A DNA stretch of 64,000 nucleotides from Bacillus sp. ISL-37. GTDB lineage: Bacteria; Bacillota; Bacilli; Bacillales; Cytobacillaceae. This document shows, piece after piece, positions 1 through 9,121 of the stretch. How positions within the stretch are numbered: position 1 is the first letter of the stretch; the number at the start of each line of letters is the position of its first letter. The translations under genes and the position numbers were made by a program. Under the pieces are notes generated by a model. That model was not told the origin of the DNA. It saw only the letters and a program-made list of their open reading frames with translations, and ran no database searches. Location of the stretch: contig NZ_JAGGQL010000023.1 of assembly GCF_018613315.1 (NCBI RefSeq), positions 34,621-98,620 of the forward strand, given 5' to 3'.

Positions 1-11
1 AAGACAAACGA

Positions 12-437
12 GCTAATCGTACCCTTATGCGGTCTTTCTCCTTCTCATAAGGGTACATTTACTGGCTAATCGTACCCTTATGTGGCCTTTCTCCTTCTCA
101 TAAGGGTACATTTACTGGCTAATCGTACCCTTATGCGGTCTTTCTCCTTCTCATAAGGGTACATTTAATGGCTAATCGTACCCTTATGTGGCCTTTCTCC
201 TTCTCAAAAGGGTACATTTACTGGCTAATCGTACCCTTATGCGGTCTTTCTCCTTCTCATAAGGGTACTTTTACTGGCTAATCGTACCCTTGTGTGGCCT
301 TTCTCCTTCTCATAAGGGTACATTTACTGGCTAATCGTACCCTTATGCGGTCTTTCTCCTTCTCATAAGGGTACTTTTACTGGCTAATCGTACCCTTATG
401 CGGCTTTCCCCTCAGAATAAGGGTACATTTGCCAACT
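12..437. repeat. 53-bp tandem repeat array, 8 units
   Basis: Eight consecutive copies of a 53-bp unit start near 13, 66, 119, 172, 225, 278, 331 and 384. Each unit contains an inverted repeat, GTACCCTTATG then CATAAGGGTAC, around a pyrimidine-rich loop of about 16 nt, so each could fold as a hairpin in either strand. Units differ by single bases (gcggtc/gtggcc alternation), and the last unit is degenerate. The array lies downstream of proA. The same core and the same period recur at 27.36 kb and 54.64 kb. Confidence 0.95.
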
Positions 438-466
438 AATCTTACTTTTCATCGCTTTCCTACATC

Positions 467-509
467 CCAAAAAAAGGCCCTCCCCATCAATAACGACAAG
501 GAAAGCCTT
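467..509 (-). terminator. Rho-independent terminator of proBA
   Basis: On the minus strand a 10-bp stem (AAGGCTTTCC pairing with GGAGGGCCTT, two G-T pairs) is followed by a run of T. It sits just after the proA stop codon. Confidence 0.8.
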
Positions 510-538
510 CTATCTCTTCTATAAAATTAGCTGTAGGC

Positions 539-1804
539 TTATCTAATTAACCCATCCCCAACCATAACATACTTGCGAGTAGTCAATGCCGGCAATCCCA
601 TTGGCCCTCTGGCATGGAGTTTCTGCGTAGAAATCCCAATTTCTGCACCAAATCCTAACGCTCCTCCATCTGTGAATCTAGTGGATGCGTTATGATAGAG
701 CGCTGCGGCATCTACTAGCTGCAGGAACTTCTTTGCGTTCTCAGGATTTTCAGTAATGATCGCTTCTGAGTGTTTCGTGCCGTACTGGTCGATGTGCTCG
801 ATGGCTTCATCGATATCGTTAACAACCTTAACAGCAATGTCTAGGCTCAGGTATTCGTTTGCCCAGTCACTCTCGTTTGCAGGCATAACATTCGGCAGAA
901 CCGAAGCTGCGGCTTCGTCACCATGTACAGTAATCCCATTCTCCCGGAAAGCTGCAGCAAGCTGAGCATTGTTCTTCTCAAGCCATGCTTGATGAACAAC
1001 AAGTGTTTCTGCCGCGTTGCAGACTGCCGGGCGGTCTGTTTTGGCGTTGATCATGATGCTGAGTGCTTTTTCGGTGTCAGCTTCTTCGTCGACATACAGG
1101 TGGCAGTTGCCTACTCCGGTTTCAAGCACTGGTACCGTTGCGTTTTCGACGACGGCTTTGATCAACGCTCCGCCTCCGCGTGGGATTAGGACGTCGATGT
1201 GCTCTTTCATTGTGAACAGTTGCTGCGTTGCTTCGCGGTCTGCTGTGGCGATAAACTGGATGGCGTCTTTTGGCACCTTTGTGTTTTCTAGTGCCTGGTG
1301 CATGATGTCGACGATGGCTTTGTTAGAGGACAATGCGGACGATCCGCCTTTTAAAATAATCGCATTTCCTGATTTGAGCGCCAGACCTGCGGCATCGACG
1401 GTTACATTCGGGCGCGCTTCGTAAATCATGCCGATGACGCCGAGCGGAACGCGGATTTCTTTTACATTGAGTCCGTTTTCCAGTGTCCAGTCTGAAAGGA
1501 CGTCGCCGACTGGATCAGCATGCTCTGCCACCTGGCGCAACCCTTCAGCAAAGTCTGCGATTCGCTCTTGAGTAAGTGCCAGGCGATCCATGAATGCGTC
1601 CTCGAAGCCTTTTTCCTTACCGTTCAATAAATCCTTTTCGTTCTCCGCTAAAATTGCTTCATAATTATTATCCAGTGCGTCTGCCAGGATCAGCAGTGCC
1701 TCATTTTTTTCCTCAGTGGAAAGGATGCTTAGTTTTTTTGCTGCCTTTTTCGCTGCGATTGCTTGTTCCTCTACTGTCTTTGTTTGAGTCATTGTCAATG
1801 TCAT
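539..1804 (-). CDS. proA: Glutamate-5-semialdehyde dehydrogenase (gamma-glutamyl phosphate reductase)
   Basis: ProA reduces gamma-glutamyl phosphate to glutamate-5-semialdehyde with NADPH, the second step of proline synthesis, in the cytoplasm. The protein has the full family length (about 421 aa) with an aldehyde-dehydrogenase fold. The nucleotide-binding region has ARPNVTVDAAGLALKSGNA, and the catalytic cysteine is in TDRPAVCNAAETL near residue 262. The ATG at 1804 is chosen because GGAGG lies about 7 nt upstream; an in-frame TTG immediately precedes it. It follows proB by about 20 bp and is probably translated from the same mRNA, ending at the hairpin near 467-509. Confidence 0.97.
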   Translation of the reverse strand: MTLTMTQTKTVEEQAIAAKKAAKKLSILSTEEKNEALLILADALDNNYEAILAENEKDLLNGKEKGFEDAFMDRLALTQERIADFAEGLRQVAEHADPVGDVLSDWTLENGLNVKEIRVPLGVIGMIYEARPNVTVDAAGLALKSGNAIILKGGSSALSSNKAIVDIMHQALENTKVPKDAIQFIATADREATQQLFTMKEHIDVLIPRGGGALIKAVVENATVPVLETGVGNCHLYVDEEADTEKALSIMINAKTDRPAVCNAAETLVVHQAWLEKNNAQLAAAFRENGITVHGDEAAASVLPNVMPANESDWANEYLSLDIAVKVVNDIDEAIEHIDQYGTKHSEAIITENPENAKKFLQLVDAAALYHNASTRFTDGGALGFGAEIGISTQKLHARGPMGLPALTTRKYVMVGDGLIR

Positions 1805-1825
1805 CAAAACGCCTCCTGTATATTT

Positions 1826-2950
1826 TTAGACTGATACCGGCATTGCAAAATCACGTGAACAGACAAATGTGTCCTGTTCGATTGCTTCTTTTGTTTCACG
1901 TTCTTCTTCAATAAGTGTCTCTTCCAATTTTCCGCTAGAATAATTGATTCGTCCGAGTCCGATTTCTTCTCCGTTTTCATCCATCACTCGTACAACCGCT
2001 CCCTCTCCGAACCTTCCTTTTACCTGAAGGATGTCAGATGGGAGAATGTTTTTCCGATCTTCGATAACTGCCGTCTTTGATTCTGGACTGATGATGACTT
2101 CACCCTCGGGTCCAGAATGGAACGCGATCCATTGCTGGTTGTTGTCGAGGTTGAAGCCTTCAGGATCCTGGTTGAAATACGTTCCCTTTGCACTTCCGCT
2201 CACCGCTTTTACAAGGATATCCTTGCTGTCGGCCTTCCCTAAAAACGAATCGATACCGGATGCCATCGCAATTTTTACAGCGGAGATTTTCGATTTCATT
2301 CCGCCTGTACCGACCGCGCTACCGGAGCCGCCTGCTGCTGCTTCGATTTCAGGAGTAATTTCATGGACCTTATCAAGCAACTTAGCGTCTGGGTTGCTGT
2401 TCGGATTAGCGTCATACAAGCCGTCGATATCGGAAAGAATGATCAGCTGGTCGGCCTCAATCAACGCGGCCACTTTCGCTGACAACGTGTCATTATCACC
2501 GAAACGAAGACGGTCGACCGTCACTGTGTCATTTTCATTGATGATCGGAATGATCCCTCTCTCCAACAAGACATTCAATGTATTTTTCATGTTGTTGTAG
2601 CGATTTTCATTTGCGAAATCGCTTCTCGTGATCAAAATCTGGGAAGCGACATACCCATGAGATAAAAACAGTTCTGAATAAGATTCCATTAATAGGCCCT
2701 GGCCGATCGAAGCGGCTGCCTGCTTTTCCGGCAATGAAGTCGGTCGTTGAATGCAGCCAAGCTTGCGGTACCCTGCTGCCACTGCGCCTGATGAAACAAC
2801 GGCCGTTTCATAGCCTGCATCCTTCAAGGCCACAATCTGGTTCGCCAGGTTCTCCAGCTTACGGCGGCTGATTTCCCCATGCATACTTGTCAGCGAACTG
2901 CTGCCAATCTTAATTACAACTCTTTTTATCTTCTTATCTTGCTCTAACAT
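1826..2950 (-). CDS. proB: Glutamate 5-kinase
   Basis: ProB phosphorylates glutamate to gamma-glutamyl phosphate, the first and normally proline-inhibited step of proline synthesis. The N-terminal amino-acid kinase domain starts with RVVIKIGSSSL and contains the NENDTV motif and the GTGGM segment. The C-terminal roughly 90 residues form a PUA domain. The start is set at ATG 2950 (MLEQDKK), preceded by AAGGAGG at good spacing; the reading frame extends 15 codons further upstream without a ribosome site. That gives 374 aa, the usual length for two-domain ProB. First gene of the proBA operon. Confidence 0.97.
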   Translation of the reverse strand: MLEQDKKIKRVVIKIGSSSLTSMHGEISRRKLENLANQIVALKDAGYETAVVSSGAVAAGYRKLGCIQRPTSLPEKQAAASIGQGLLMESYSELFLSHGYVASQILITRSDFANENRYNNMKNTLNVLLERGIIPIINENDTVTVDRLRFGDNDTLSAKVAALIEADQLIILSDIDGLYDANPNSNPDAKLLDKVHEITPEIEAAAGGSGSAVGTGGMKSKISAVKIAMASGIDSFLGKADSKDILVKAVSGSAKGTYFNQDPEGFNLDNNQQWIAFHSGPEGEVIISPESKTAVIEDRKNILPSDILQVKGRFGEGAVVRVMDENGEEIGLGRINYSSGKLEETLIEEERETKEAIEQDTFVCSRDFAMPVSV

Positions 2951-3119
2951 CCAATACCTCCTTGTGGATCTGTCTGCAACAGAAGGAACAATCACTCATT
3001 CAAAAAGTGTTCGTATACCGTTCGTATTTTGCCAACGTTATTAATGGTAACATCCTCAATTATAGTTTCAAGGGATATCCTGCCATTCGTGAGCATATGG
3101 CCGAGATAGTGAATGGAAG

Positions 3120-3205
3120 CGGTAACATTTTGAAGATATGGTCCATTATATGAGGCTCATCATGGATGAGGATGTCTCAGGGGGAAATATGAGGGGATAC
3201 GGACA
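3120..3205. repeat. Short dispersed repeat, copy 1
   Basis: This stretch shares an imperfect match with 4935-5030: both contain GAAGAT, then CATTATATGAGGCT and ATCATG, then AAATATGAGG or ACATATGAGG. The two copies lie on either side of the TnpB element, about 1.8 kb apart and in the same orientation. Function unknown. Confidence 0.5.
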
Positions 3206-3223
3206 TTTGTTTTTTACATATCC

Positions 3224-3266
3224 AATAAAAAACGCTAAAAGCTCATTATGCCCTCAGCGTTTTTAT
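3224..3266. terminator. Bidirectional hairpin between proB and tnpB
   Basis: Inverted repeat AAAAACGCT/AGCGTTTTT with a loop of about 19 nt. It has T-rich flanks on both strands and could end transcription arriving from tnpB. Confidence 0.6.
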
Positions 3267-3365
3267 AAATATTTACGATGAATGATTAGCCAAATTAGCA
3301 ATATTGTTTTACGCCATACACGATCCATTTTTCCATGTGAACCCTGGAAATAAAAAGAGTTCTGA

Positions 3366-3545
3366 TTGACACTCCCAAAGCTAAAGCATTGGGATTCTAA
3401 AGTACTAATGCGTCCTCAATTCATTTCTGCTTCGAACTAGCCTTCAGTTAAGGGGTGTGCCATCGCCCCATCCTGCTTCGTTTTACACACAATCAGTGCT
3501 TCTGTACCTAACAGGCTGTGTTACTTTTACCATAACACTAGTTTT
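3366..3545 (-). ncRNA. Probable omega-RNA / right end of the TnpB element
   Basis: The 180 bp directly 3' of tnpB (minus strand) is non-coding and ends with a hairpin, CCCAATGCTTTAGCTTTGGG, then AGTGTCAA. This layout is typical of the right end of IS200/IS605 and IS1341-type elements. In characterised TnpB systems this region is transcribed as the guide (omega) RNA, and the guide is the roughly 16-20 nt just outside the right end. Here that would be plus-strand positions about 3346-3365. Exact boundaries are inferred. Confidence 0.6.
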
Positions 3546-4636
3546 TATGACGCCTTATGTTTCTTCTTTTTTGATAAACCACTAATAGCCTTTGAAATAT
3601 TGATACTAGCATTTAAGTCAGCATGATTTTTGTAGCCACATTTCTTACATTTAAAAAACTGCCCATTTCGATTATTTTTATGAACGTGACCGCATTTACA
3701 CATTTTTGATGTATTTTGAGGATTTACATATTGAACTTCAATGCCTACAATTTTCGCTTTATATTCAATAAACTTTTGAAGTTGGTAATGTGCCCAAGAA
3801 TGTAGGTTTCTACCTGCTTCTTTTTTGGATTTTACTGAGTGTCGAATTCCTGTCAAATCTTCCATTCGTATTAAACAAACACCGTTGCTTAATGCAAATT
3901 TGATAATTTGACGACTAATTTTATGGTTAACATCTTTCATCCACCGAGATTCTTTATCTTTTAACCCTTTGATTACATCCATTTTTTTACTTTTCCCTAA
4001 AGTACGCCTTCTTGCAGCAAACCTCCTACGTATATATGCAGCTTCACCACCTTTAAAAAACAACGAATTTGTTCCAACAGCCGCAACTGCAAGATAGTTT
4101 AAGCCTAAATCGATACCCATTGTCTTCGGTTTTAAAGCTTCTTCTACTTTTGGCTTAATGACTTCGAAAGATATAGCTATTGAGAAATACCAATGACCAT
4201 TCTTCTCATAAAGTTCGGCTGTACCTTTTTTTGCTTCCCCATTTAATACTTTGTCAAGCCAGTGTTGTTGATATGCTTCTGCAATAACAGGAACACCTAT
4301 CCGTTTTTCAAGAGTTGGAAAAGACACTTTATATAACCCATTTTCCTTTTCAATTTTGAAATTCTGATTGTTAAAACTACACCAAAAAGATCGAAAAACT
4401 TTCGCATGTTGATACTTCTTCTTTGATTTCACTAAACGAATCGTTTGATTAATAATTGCAGAAGGAAAAGTTTGAGTAGAATACAACTTGAAATGTCGTG
4501 ATGTTGCGGAATTCAATTCATTGTAATATAGCAACCAATTCGCAAATGAAGTATTAATTTCAGTCATTTGTCTATACATTTTTTTCTTATGTTCTGTCGG
4601 CTTCAATAACTCTACTTTTAAGGATATTGTTTCCAC
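3545..4636 (-). CDS. tnpB: TnpB-family RNA-guided endonuclease of an IS200/IS605-type element
   Basis: TnpB is the RNA-guided nuclease of IS200/IS605 elements and the ancestor of Cas12. At 363 aa this one looks intact. RuvC-I is GIDLGLN (Asp176), RuvC-II is IRMEDLTG (Glu259), and RuvC-III is HADLNAS (Asp340). A C-terminal zinc ribbon uses Cys313, Cys315, Cys330 and Cys333; the first knuckle reads C-K-C rather than the commoner C-x2-C. The start is a GTG with GGAGG about 10 nt upstream. No TnpA transposase lies beside it, so the element is either IS1341-like or an immobilised relic. The omega-RNA region follows the stop codon. Confidence 0.93.
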   Translation of the reverse strand: METISLKVELLKPTEHKKKMYRQMTEINTSFANWLLYYNELNSATSRHFKLYSTQTFPSAIINQTIRLVKSKKKYQHAKVFRSFWCSFNNQNFKIEKENGLYKVSFPTLEKRIGVPVIAEAYQQHWLDKVLNGEAKKGTAELYEKNGHWYFSIAISFEVIKPKVEEALKPKTMGIDLGLNYLAVAAVGTNSLFFKGGEAAYIRRRFAARRRTLGKSKKMDVIKGLKDKESRWMKDVNHKISRQIIKFALSNGVCLIRMEDLTGIRHSVKSKKEAGRNLHSWAHYQLQKFIEYKAKIVGIEVQYVNPQNTSKMCKCGHVHKNNRNGQFFKCKKCGYKNHADLNASINISKAISGLSKKKKHKAS

Positions 4637-4720
4637 TAATTTTTCACCTCCCTAATAATATTTTACTACCAGGAACGTTTGTTCGTAAAATTTAAAAACC
4701 TTTCTTTTTAAATATAAGAG
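4637..4720 (-). mobile_element. Probable left end region of the TnpB element
   Basis: Upstream of the GTG start lie the ribosome site and a small hairpin (GAAC-gttt-GTTC near 4671-4684), as expected for a subterminal left-end hairpin of this element class. The exact tip cannot be fixed without an empty-site comparison. From 4720 to 5270 I see no gene, only the second copy of the short repeat at 4935-5030. Confidence 0.35.
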
Positions 4721-4934
4721 GCCATATTGACGGTTCATGCATCTCTTTATGGTTTTGAAATAAAAGAAGCCGTGGAGTTAGACTGGTATTTGTTCCATAG
4801 GTGGCATCTCTTTAATAGACATTTTTAATTGAGAGGTAAAAGAGAAACTCTAGTTTTTTAAAAAAGATAGAGAACTTTAGTGTCTCAGAAATCGAGTACT
4901 ATCTCAATTATTGAAATTGATATTATCCGCCGTC

Positions 4935-5030
4935 CTATTCGGAAGATTTGTGCATTATATGAGGCTAATCATGCATGTGATTGACTTAGGGACATATGAG
5001 GTATATCAAAAGTGTGAAGACAAGCCCACG
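4935..5030. repeat. Short dispersed repeat, copy 2
   Basis: Imperfect copy of 3120-3205, sharing CATTATATGAGGCT and the downstream ATATGAGG. It lies between tnpB and the chemoreceptor gene. Confidence 0.5.
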
Positions 5031-5274
5031 AATATATTCAATAAAAATGCGTCCTATGTCAAAAAGACATGCAAAAGATAACTCTTAGCTTTGATTGAGT
5101 ACGGTTTTCAACTATGGCAAACTTATTACTCTTCAAAAACTAGATAAAACTGCATTAATCCTCCTACTTCCAAAAATAGAAAAAGTAACCTTACAAAACC
5201 TTAACATTCAATTTACAAAGTCTCTGTATACTGAATTTAATAGGTCGATAGTATCATAATTGGAGGTAATGATT

Positions 5275-6963
5275 TTGAAGTTTACAACCAGGCTTTCCTC
5301 TTTCACCCTGGGCACCCGCCTGCTGCTCTTATTCGTCTCTCTTCTGATGATTTCGGTTGTCACCATGGGTGTCAGCTCGTATATGAAAGCGAGGAATATG
5401 GCTGTGGAAACGGTCGAGCACCGCCTTGAAAGAGAAGCACAATTAATAGGATACATAGCCGAGAATTTGAAATTTGTTTATGTCAGTGATGAAGAATATT
5501 TCAGGAAGCAGCTGGAAGCTAATGTCCGCTCACAGCAGAAAAAGCTTAAGGATGATGGAATTGTATCTGACTTCTTTTATATTAGTGATGGAAAAGCTGT
5601 TCCCTTCAATGTAAGCAAGAAGTCAGAGTATAATTTTTCTGCCAACCAGATTAAATCTATCCAACAGTCCAAGAACGGAGTGATCCATTCAGGATTCAAT
5701 GGACAAGACTACACGATTGCTTTTAATGAAATGAAAGAAATTAACGGAATTTATGTCATCGTGATCCCGACCAGTACATATATGGGGCCTGTTAATGAAA
5801 TGGCCTTTTTTACAATCGTTGTCATCTTGATCAGTCTATTAGCTTCAACGATTATGATCAGCCTGTTTGTCAAAAAACTGACGAAGCCTTTGAACGAGCT
5901 TAGAAACACAATGAAAAAGGTGCGTGATGGGCATCTTCAAAGTGCTCCTGACATAGATACCTCTATTCCGGAAATCAACTCATTGCAAAAAAGCTACAAC
6001 AGCATGATTGAGCAGATGATGAAAATGGTTACGGAACTGACTGCAACGACAAAAGAGTTAGGCAATACCGGCAATGAGCTGAAGGATTCTTCCCAAAGCT
6101 CACTCGCAAGCAGTCAGCAGCTTGTCGCAGCAATCCATCTCGTGAAAACGGGAGCAGAACAAACCGCAGCCAGTTCAGAGACAAGCGTTCGAAGCTTTAC
6201 AGATATGAAGGACATGATTGAAGCCATGGTAACGAATATGGACAGTGTGTTCAGCAGTTCGGCCACTATGAATGCATCAGCCGTAAATGGCGAAAAAACC
6301 CTGGGTGAATTAATCTCAATGATTCACTCTTTTGAAACGGACTTCAAACAATTAGCCAATACAGTCCATAAGGTAAAAGAATATTCGCATTCGATCACGA
6401 AGCTTGTTGGCATGGTAAAGGCGATTGCCGACCAGACAAAACTGCTCGCGCTCAATGCCTCGATTGAAGCAGCCCGTGCCGGGGAAGCTGGCAAAGGCTT
6501 TGCTGTTGTCGCGAATGAAGTCGGCAGCCTCGCCGAACAATCTGCGAAAACGGCTGAGGAAATAACCCAGGCCATTGGTAAAATGGAGAAGATTACGATT
6601 GGAGCAACAGCAGAATTTGATGAGATGCACTCAAAAATCAAAACAAACCTATCAATGGCAAGCAGCTCACAAACTTCCTTCGACGAACTGATGAGCGGGA
6701 TTTCTGTCGTGAGCACCAAGCTCCACTCTATGCAAGGTGAATTGGAAAACCTTGAAAATACGCTCCCACAATTAGCTGAGGGAGCCGACAGCTTCCTGTC
6801 TGTCTCACAGGAAACCCTGGCAAGCGCAGAAGAAATGCTTCTAGCAAGCGAGGTTCAAGTCGAACAGATGGAAGCCACCGATGAAATCGGTATCAAGCTG
6901 AATAGACTCGCCAAATCTTTATCCGAGATTACCAGCCAGTTCAGAATTGAAGGTAAAGCCTGA
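5275..6963 (+). CDS. Methyl-accepting chemotaxis protein (transmembrane chemoreceptor)
   Basis: A membrane chemoreceptor that would signal to CheA/CheW. Order: first membrane helix at about residues 10-35, an extracellular sensor of about 130 residues (Cache-like, with the [11 protein letters not shown] strand), second membrane helix near 180-200, HAMP, then a long coiled-coil signalling domain. The conserved tip is present ([19 protein letters not shown]). The TTG at 5275 is chosen because GGAGGT at 5262-5267 sits 7 nt before it; the ATG at 5269 is too close to that site and the TTG at 5260 precedes it. The ligand cannot be told. A terminator follows directly. Confidence 0.95.
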   Translation: MKFTTRLSSFTLGTRLLLLFVSLLMISVVTMGVSSYMKARNMAVETVEHRLEREAQLIGYIAENLKFVYVSDEEYFRKQLEANVRSQQKKLKDDGIVSDFFYISDGKAVPFNVSKKSEYNFSANQIKSIQQSKNGVIHSGFNGQDYTIAFNEMKEINGIYVIVIPTSTYMGPVNEMAFFTIVVILISLLASTIMISLFVKKLTKPLNELRNTMKKVRDGHLQSAPDIDTSIPEINSLQKSYNSMIEQMMKMVTELTATTKELGNTGNELKDSSQSSLASSQQLVAAIHLVKTGAEQTAASSETSVRSFTDMKDMIEAMVTNMDSVFSSSATMNASAVNGEKTLGELISMIHSFETDFKQLANTVHKVKEYSHSITKLVGMVKAIADQTKLLALNASIEAARAGEAGKGFAVVANEVGSLAEQSAKTAEEITQAIGKMEKITIGATAEFDEMHSKIKTNLSMASSSQTSFDELMSGISVVSTKLHSMQGELENLENTLPQLAEGADSFLSVSQETLASAEEMLLASEVQVEQMEATDEIGIKLNRLAKSLSEITSQFRIEGKA

Positions 6964-6990
6964 TCCATTGCGGATCAGGCTTTTCTTTTT
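6958..6990 (+). terminator. Terminator of the chemoreceptor gene
   Basis: GCCTGATCC/GGATCAGGC hairpin overlapping the stop codon, followed by TTTTCTTTTT. Confidence 0.85.
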
Positions 6991-7137
6991 CCAAAATAGC
7001 GGCAAAATTAGCCTAGCATGCAAGTTTTCTATATCGGTTAATTCTTCTTAAAAAAGTCTTAATAAATCACCTGCATCTTCTTAATATCCTCCATTTATTC
7101 TAGTGTTAATATGTTTAATCTAGAGGAGGATTCACGA

Positions 7138-7317
7138 ATGCAAAACAATCTTTCTACAGAAGAACAAGTGAAATTAAAACATTTGAAGTTACAATTAATG
7201 AATGCCCAAAACCCAAACGAACGCCATTCCATTCTGAAAGATATTGAACAATTGCTTAACAAAGCGAAGTATCGTAATCGATTCATGTTGACATTAAAGG
7301 ATAACGAGAATTTGTAA
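7138..7317 (+). CDS. Small hypothetical protein (59 aa)
   Basis: ATG at 7138 follows AGAGGAGG at good spacing. The product is charged and mostly helical (LSTEEQVKLKHLKLQLMN..., NERHSILKDIEQLLNKAKYR) with no membrane segment or signal peptide. An in-frame ATG at 7111 lies upstream of the ribosome site and is rejected. Family not recognised; it stands alone between the chemoreceptor and a convergent lipoprotein gene. Confidence 0.7.
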   Translation: MQNNLSTEEQVKLKHLKLQLMNAQNPNERHSILKDIEQLLNKAKYRNRFMLTLKDNENL

Positions 7318-7413
7318 GTGTGATATTTCTTTTAAGGCTGGCCTCAATTAGAAAAAAAGTCACAAAGACATTCCCATTCGGGACCTTGCCTTGTTATTTT
7401 ACACCATTTTTTC

Positions 7414-7440
7414 GGGACATGAGAACCGTCCCCATGTCCC
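7414..7440. repeat. GGGACGG-type palindromic intergenic repeat
   Basis: GGGACATG and CATGTCCC arms surround GGACGGTTCT (minus-strand reading). It belongs to a family of short hairpins with GGGACGG cores seen at many gene ends in this window (18148, 19531, 24348, 29848 and 31278). Confidence 0.7.
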
Positions 7441-7471
7441 TCATGTGCGAGTAAAGCGGACTAACGCAATA

Positions 7472-7515
7472 AAAAAACAAAGGAACCAATCTACCTGATT
7501 GGTTCCTTTGTTTCT
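7472..7515. terminator. Strong terminator of the SurA-like lipoprotein gene
   Basis: Perfect 15-bp stem ACAAAGGAACCAATC/GATTGGTTCCTTTGT with an 8-nt loop; A tract on one side and T-rich on the other. Confidence 0.85.
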
Positions 7516-7529
7516 TGTGAAATCCTTCC

Positions 7530-8228
7530 CTACGCCTTAAGGATTTTAATTTTATCTTCATTCTTTTTACGGAGTTCTTCAACCAGCTTGCTGATTTTCT
7601 CATCTTCTTTTCCTGAGAGAACTTGCTGCTCAAGCTGTGGTTTGATTTTCTCTAATTCTTCGGGCTCTTGTTCTTGGGCTTGTGCCATCTGTTTATATTG
7701 ATCATACATAGCCTGGATTTCTTCGTCGGTTGCTTCTACCTTGCCAACCTTGCTGTCCAGATATTTATTGACTGTCATTTGTTTTTTCAGCTGGCCCTTG
7801 AGTTCTTTTTCAGTCATTTCGTTCTGTTTTAGTGTGTCTTCGAACTGTTTTTCATCTTCAAAGTTACCTTTTATCTTTTCGAGCTCTGCATCGACTTCTT
7901 TATCTTCAATCGAGATGCCGTCCTTCTCAGCTGTCTGGAGAAGCAGCTCTGCATTAATCATTTGATCCAGAACCGACTTTTCCAGTTCTTCCTTCTGTTT
8001 TTCGTCCATCTGATCCACCGGCATGCCCTGTTGTTCATAATTTGCTTTCATGACGTCCAATTCTTTCTCAAAATCCTGTTTTGAAATCCCTTTGCCATCT
8101 ACAGTTGCAACCATATCTTCTTTATTTTCTTTCTCAGTATCCCCTTTTGAGCTATCATTGCTGCATGCGCCAAGCACAAGGACAGCCACGCTCAATAAAA
8201 GAATTCCTGTTAAAATGCGCTTCATCAT
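7530..8228 (-). CDS. SurA N-terminal domain lipoprotein (PrsA/foldase-like)
   Basis: An exported lipoprotein of 232 aa. The signal peptide ends in a lipobox, VLVLGAC, so it is predicted to be anchored on the outer face of the membrane. The rest matches the SurA N-terminal chaperone domain (VATVDGKGISKQDFEKEL..., QMINAELLLQTAEKDGI, KELKGQLKKQMTVNKYLDSKV). I see no parvulin rotamase domain, so it is probably a chaperone-type foldase rather than an isomerase. The start is ATG 8228, or the adjacent ATG at 8225, with AAAGGGGA upstream; the in-frame ATG at 8249 overlaps that ribosome site. Confidence 0.85.
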   Translation of the reverse strand: MMKRILTGILLLSVAVLVLGACSNDSSKGDTEKENKEDMVATVDGKGISKQDFEKELDVMKANYEQQGMPVDQMDEKQKEELEKSVLDQMINAELLLQTAEKDGISIEDKEVDAELEKIKGNFEDEKQFEDTLKQNEMTEKELKGQLKKQMTVNKYLDSKVGKVEATDEEIQAMYDQYKQMAQAQEQEPEELEKIKPQLEQQVLSGKEDEKISKLVEELRKKNEDKIKILKA

Positions 8229-8387
8229 AAAAATAAAATCCCCTTTCACTTAACTTGTCCGTCATATTATCACATTCTTCGGATTAAAAGGGAAGTTTTT
8301 AGGAATTGTTATCAGATTGAAATATATTAAGTGAGAAATCGGTACATAAATCCAATCACAGAAAAACTATATGATCCAATCCGCCAC

Positions 8388-8428
8388 TAAGAGAAAAAAT
8401 AAGCACAGGGAACGTCCCCGCGCTTCAA
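8388..8428 (-). terminator. Hairpin downstream of the GNAT gene
   Basis: AAGCACAGGGAACGTCCCCGCGCTT hairpin preceded by an A tract (T tract on the minus strand). A near copy lies at 10722-10753. The rest of 8229-8569 holds no gene that I can support. Confidence 0.5.
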
Positions 8429-8569
8429 TGAAATATGCTTTTCTGGTGAGCTCATGACCTCACCCTTCCCGCTTTTTTATAATTATATTATATACACTCA
8501 AAATTCTCCAAGAGTCATAAGGGTAAGAAAAATGCCCTCAGCGCTTCAACATTAAGAATGGGTAAGGAT

Positions 8570-9073
8570 TTAATGATTCCCCACTACCCTGCTTCTTCTT
8601 TCCAATATGACTGTATCACGCCATACCCCATCCATCTTTCCAATCCGCTCCCGTCGTCCCATTTCCCGGAAGCCAAAGTTTTTATGTAGTTTAATACTGC
8701 CTGCGTTTTCAGGAAAAATGCTAGATTGTAATGTCCAAAAGCCATTCTGCTCACTTAAATCAATCAAGGATTTTAAAAGTAAACTGCCAATCCTCTTACC
8801 ATTATGTTTTTGACTGACATACACACTAACTTCTCCAACACCCGCATATACACTCCTGCTTGATACAGGACTTAACGCAGCCCACCCCACAACTTCCTCT
8901 TCTGTACGCGCGACAATCCGACATTCCGCATCATGACCGGAATCCCATCCCTCCCAGGAGGGTGCCTCCTTTTGGAAAGTTGCATGTCCAGTAGCAATTC
9001 CTGCAAGGTAGATTGCTCGTACCGCTTCCCAATCATCCGAACGCATTTTTTCTATTTTAATAGAACCTTCCAT
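8570..9073 (-). CDS. GNAT N-acetyltransferase (phosphinothricin acetyltransferase-like)
   Basis: A 167-aa single-domain GNAT. The strand-helix region GEVSVYVSQKHNGKRIGSLLLKSLI carries the acetyl-CoA pyrophosphate loop (here KHNGKRIG). The following AGSIKLHKNFGFREMGRRERIGKMDGVWRDTVILER is typical of the Pat/YwnH subgroup, which acetylates phosphinothricin-like or methionine-derivative amines. The substrate is inferred from family resemblance only. Start ATG 9073 has AAGGTGG five nt upstream; a GTG at 9109 is the longer alternative. Confidence 0.85.
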   Translation of the reverse strand: MEGSIKIEKMRSDDWEAVRAIYLAGIATGHATFQKEAPSWEGWDSGHDAECRIVARTEEEVVGWAALSPVSSRSVYAGVGEVSVYVSQKHNGKRIGSLLLKSLIDLSEQNGFWTLQSSIFPENAGSIKLHKNFGFREMGRRERIGKMDGVWRDTVILERRSRVVGNH

Positions 9074-9121
9074 CTTGTCCACCTTGTCTTCCTTGATAAA
9101 AGTAAGCACATCTTGTCAGAT

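Noticed and set aside
12..437. CRISPR array
   Set aside because: Whole 53-bp units, including the part that would be spacer, are conserved; there are no unique spacers and no cas genes.
2951..3160. T-box or proline-responsive leader upstream of proB
   Set aside because: I could not find the conserved T-box sequence or a leader terminator on the minus strand.
6324..6719. 131-aa minus-strand frame inside the chemoreceptor
   Set aside because: Antisense to the conserved signalling domain; no independent support.
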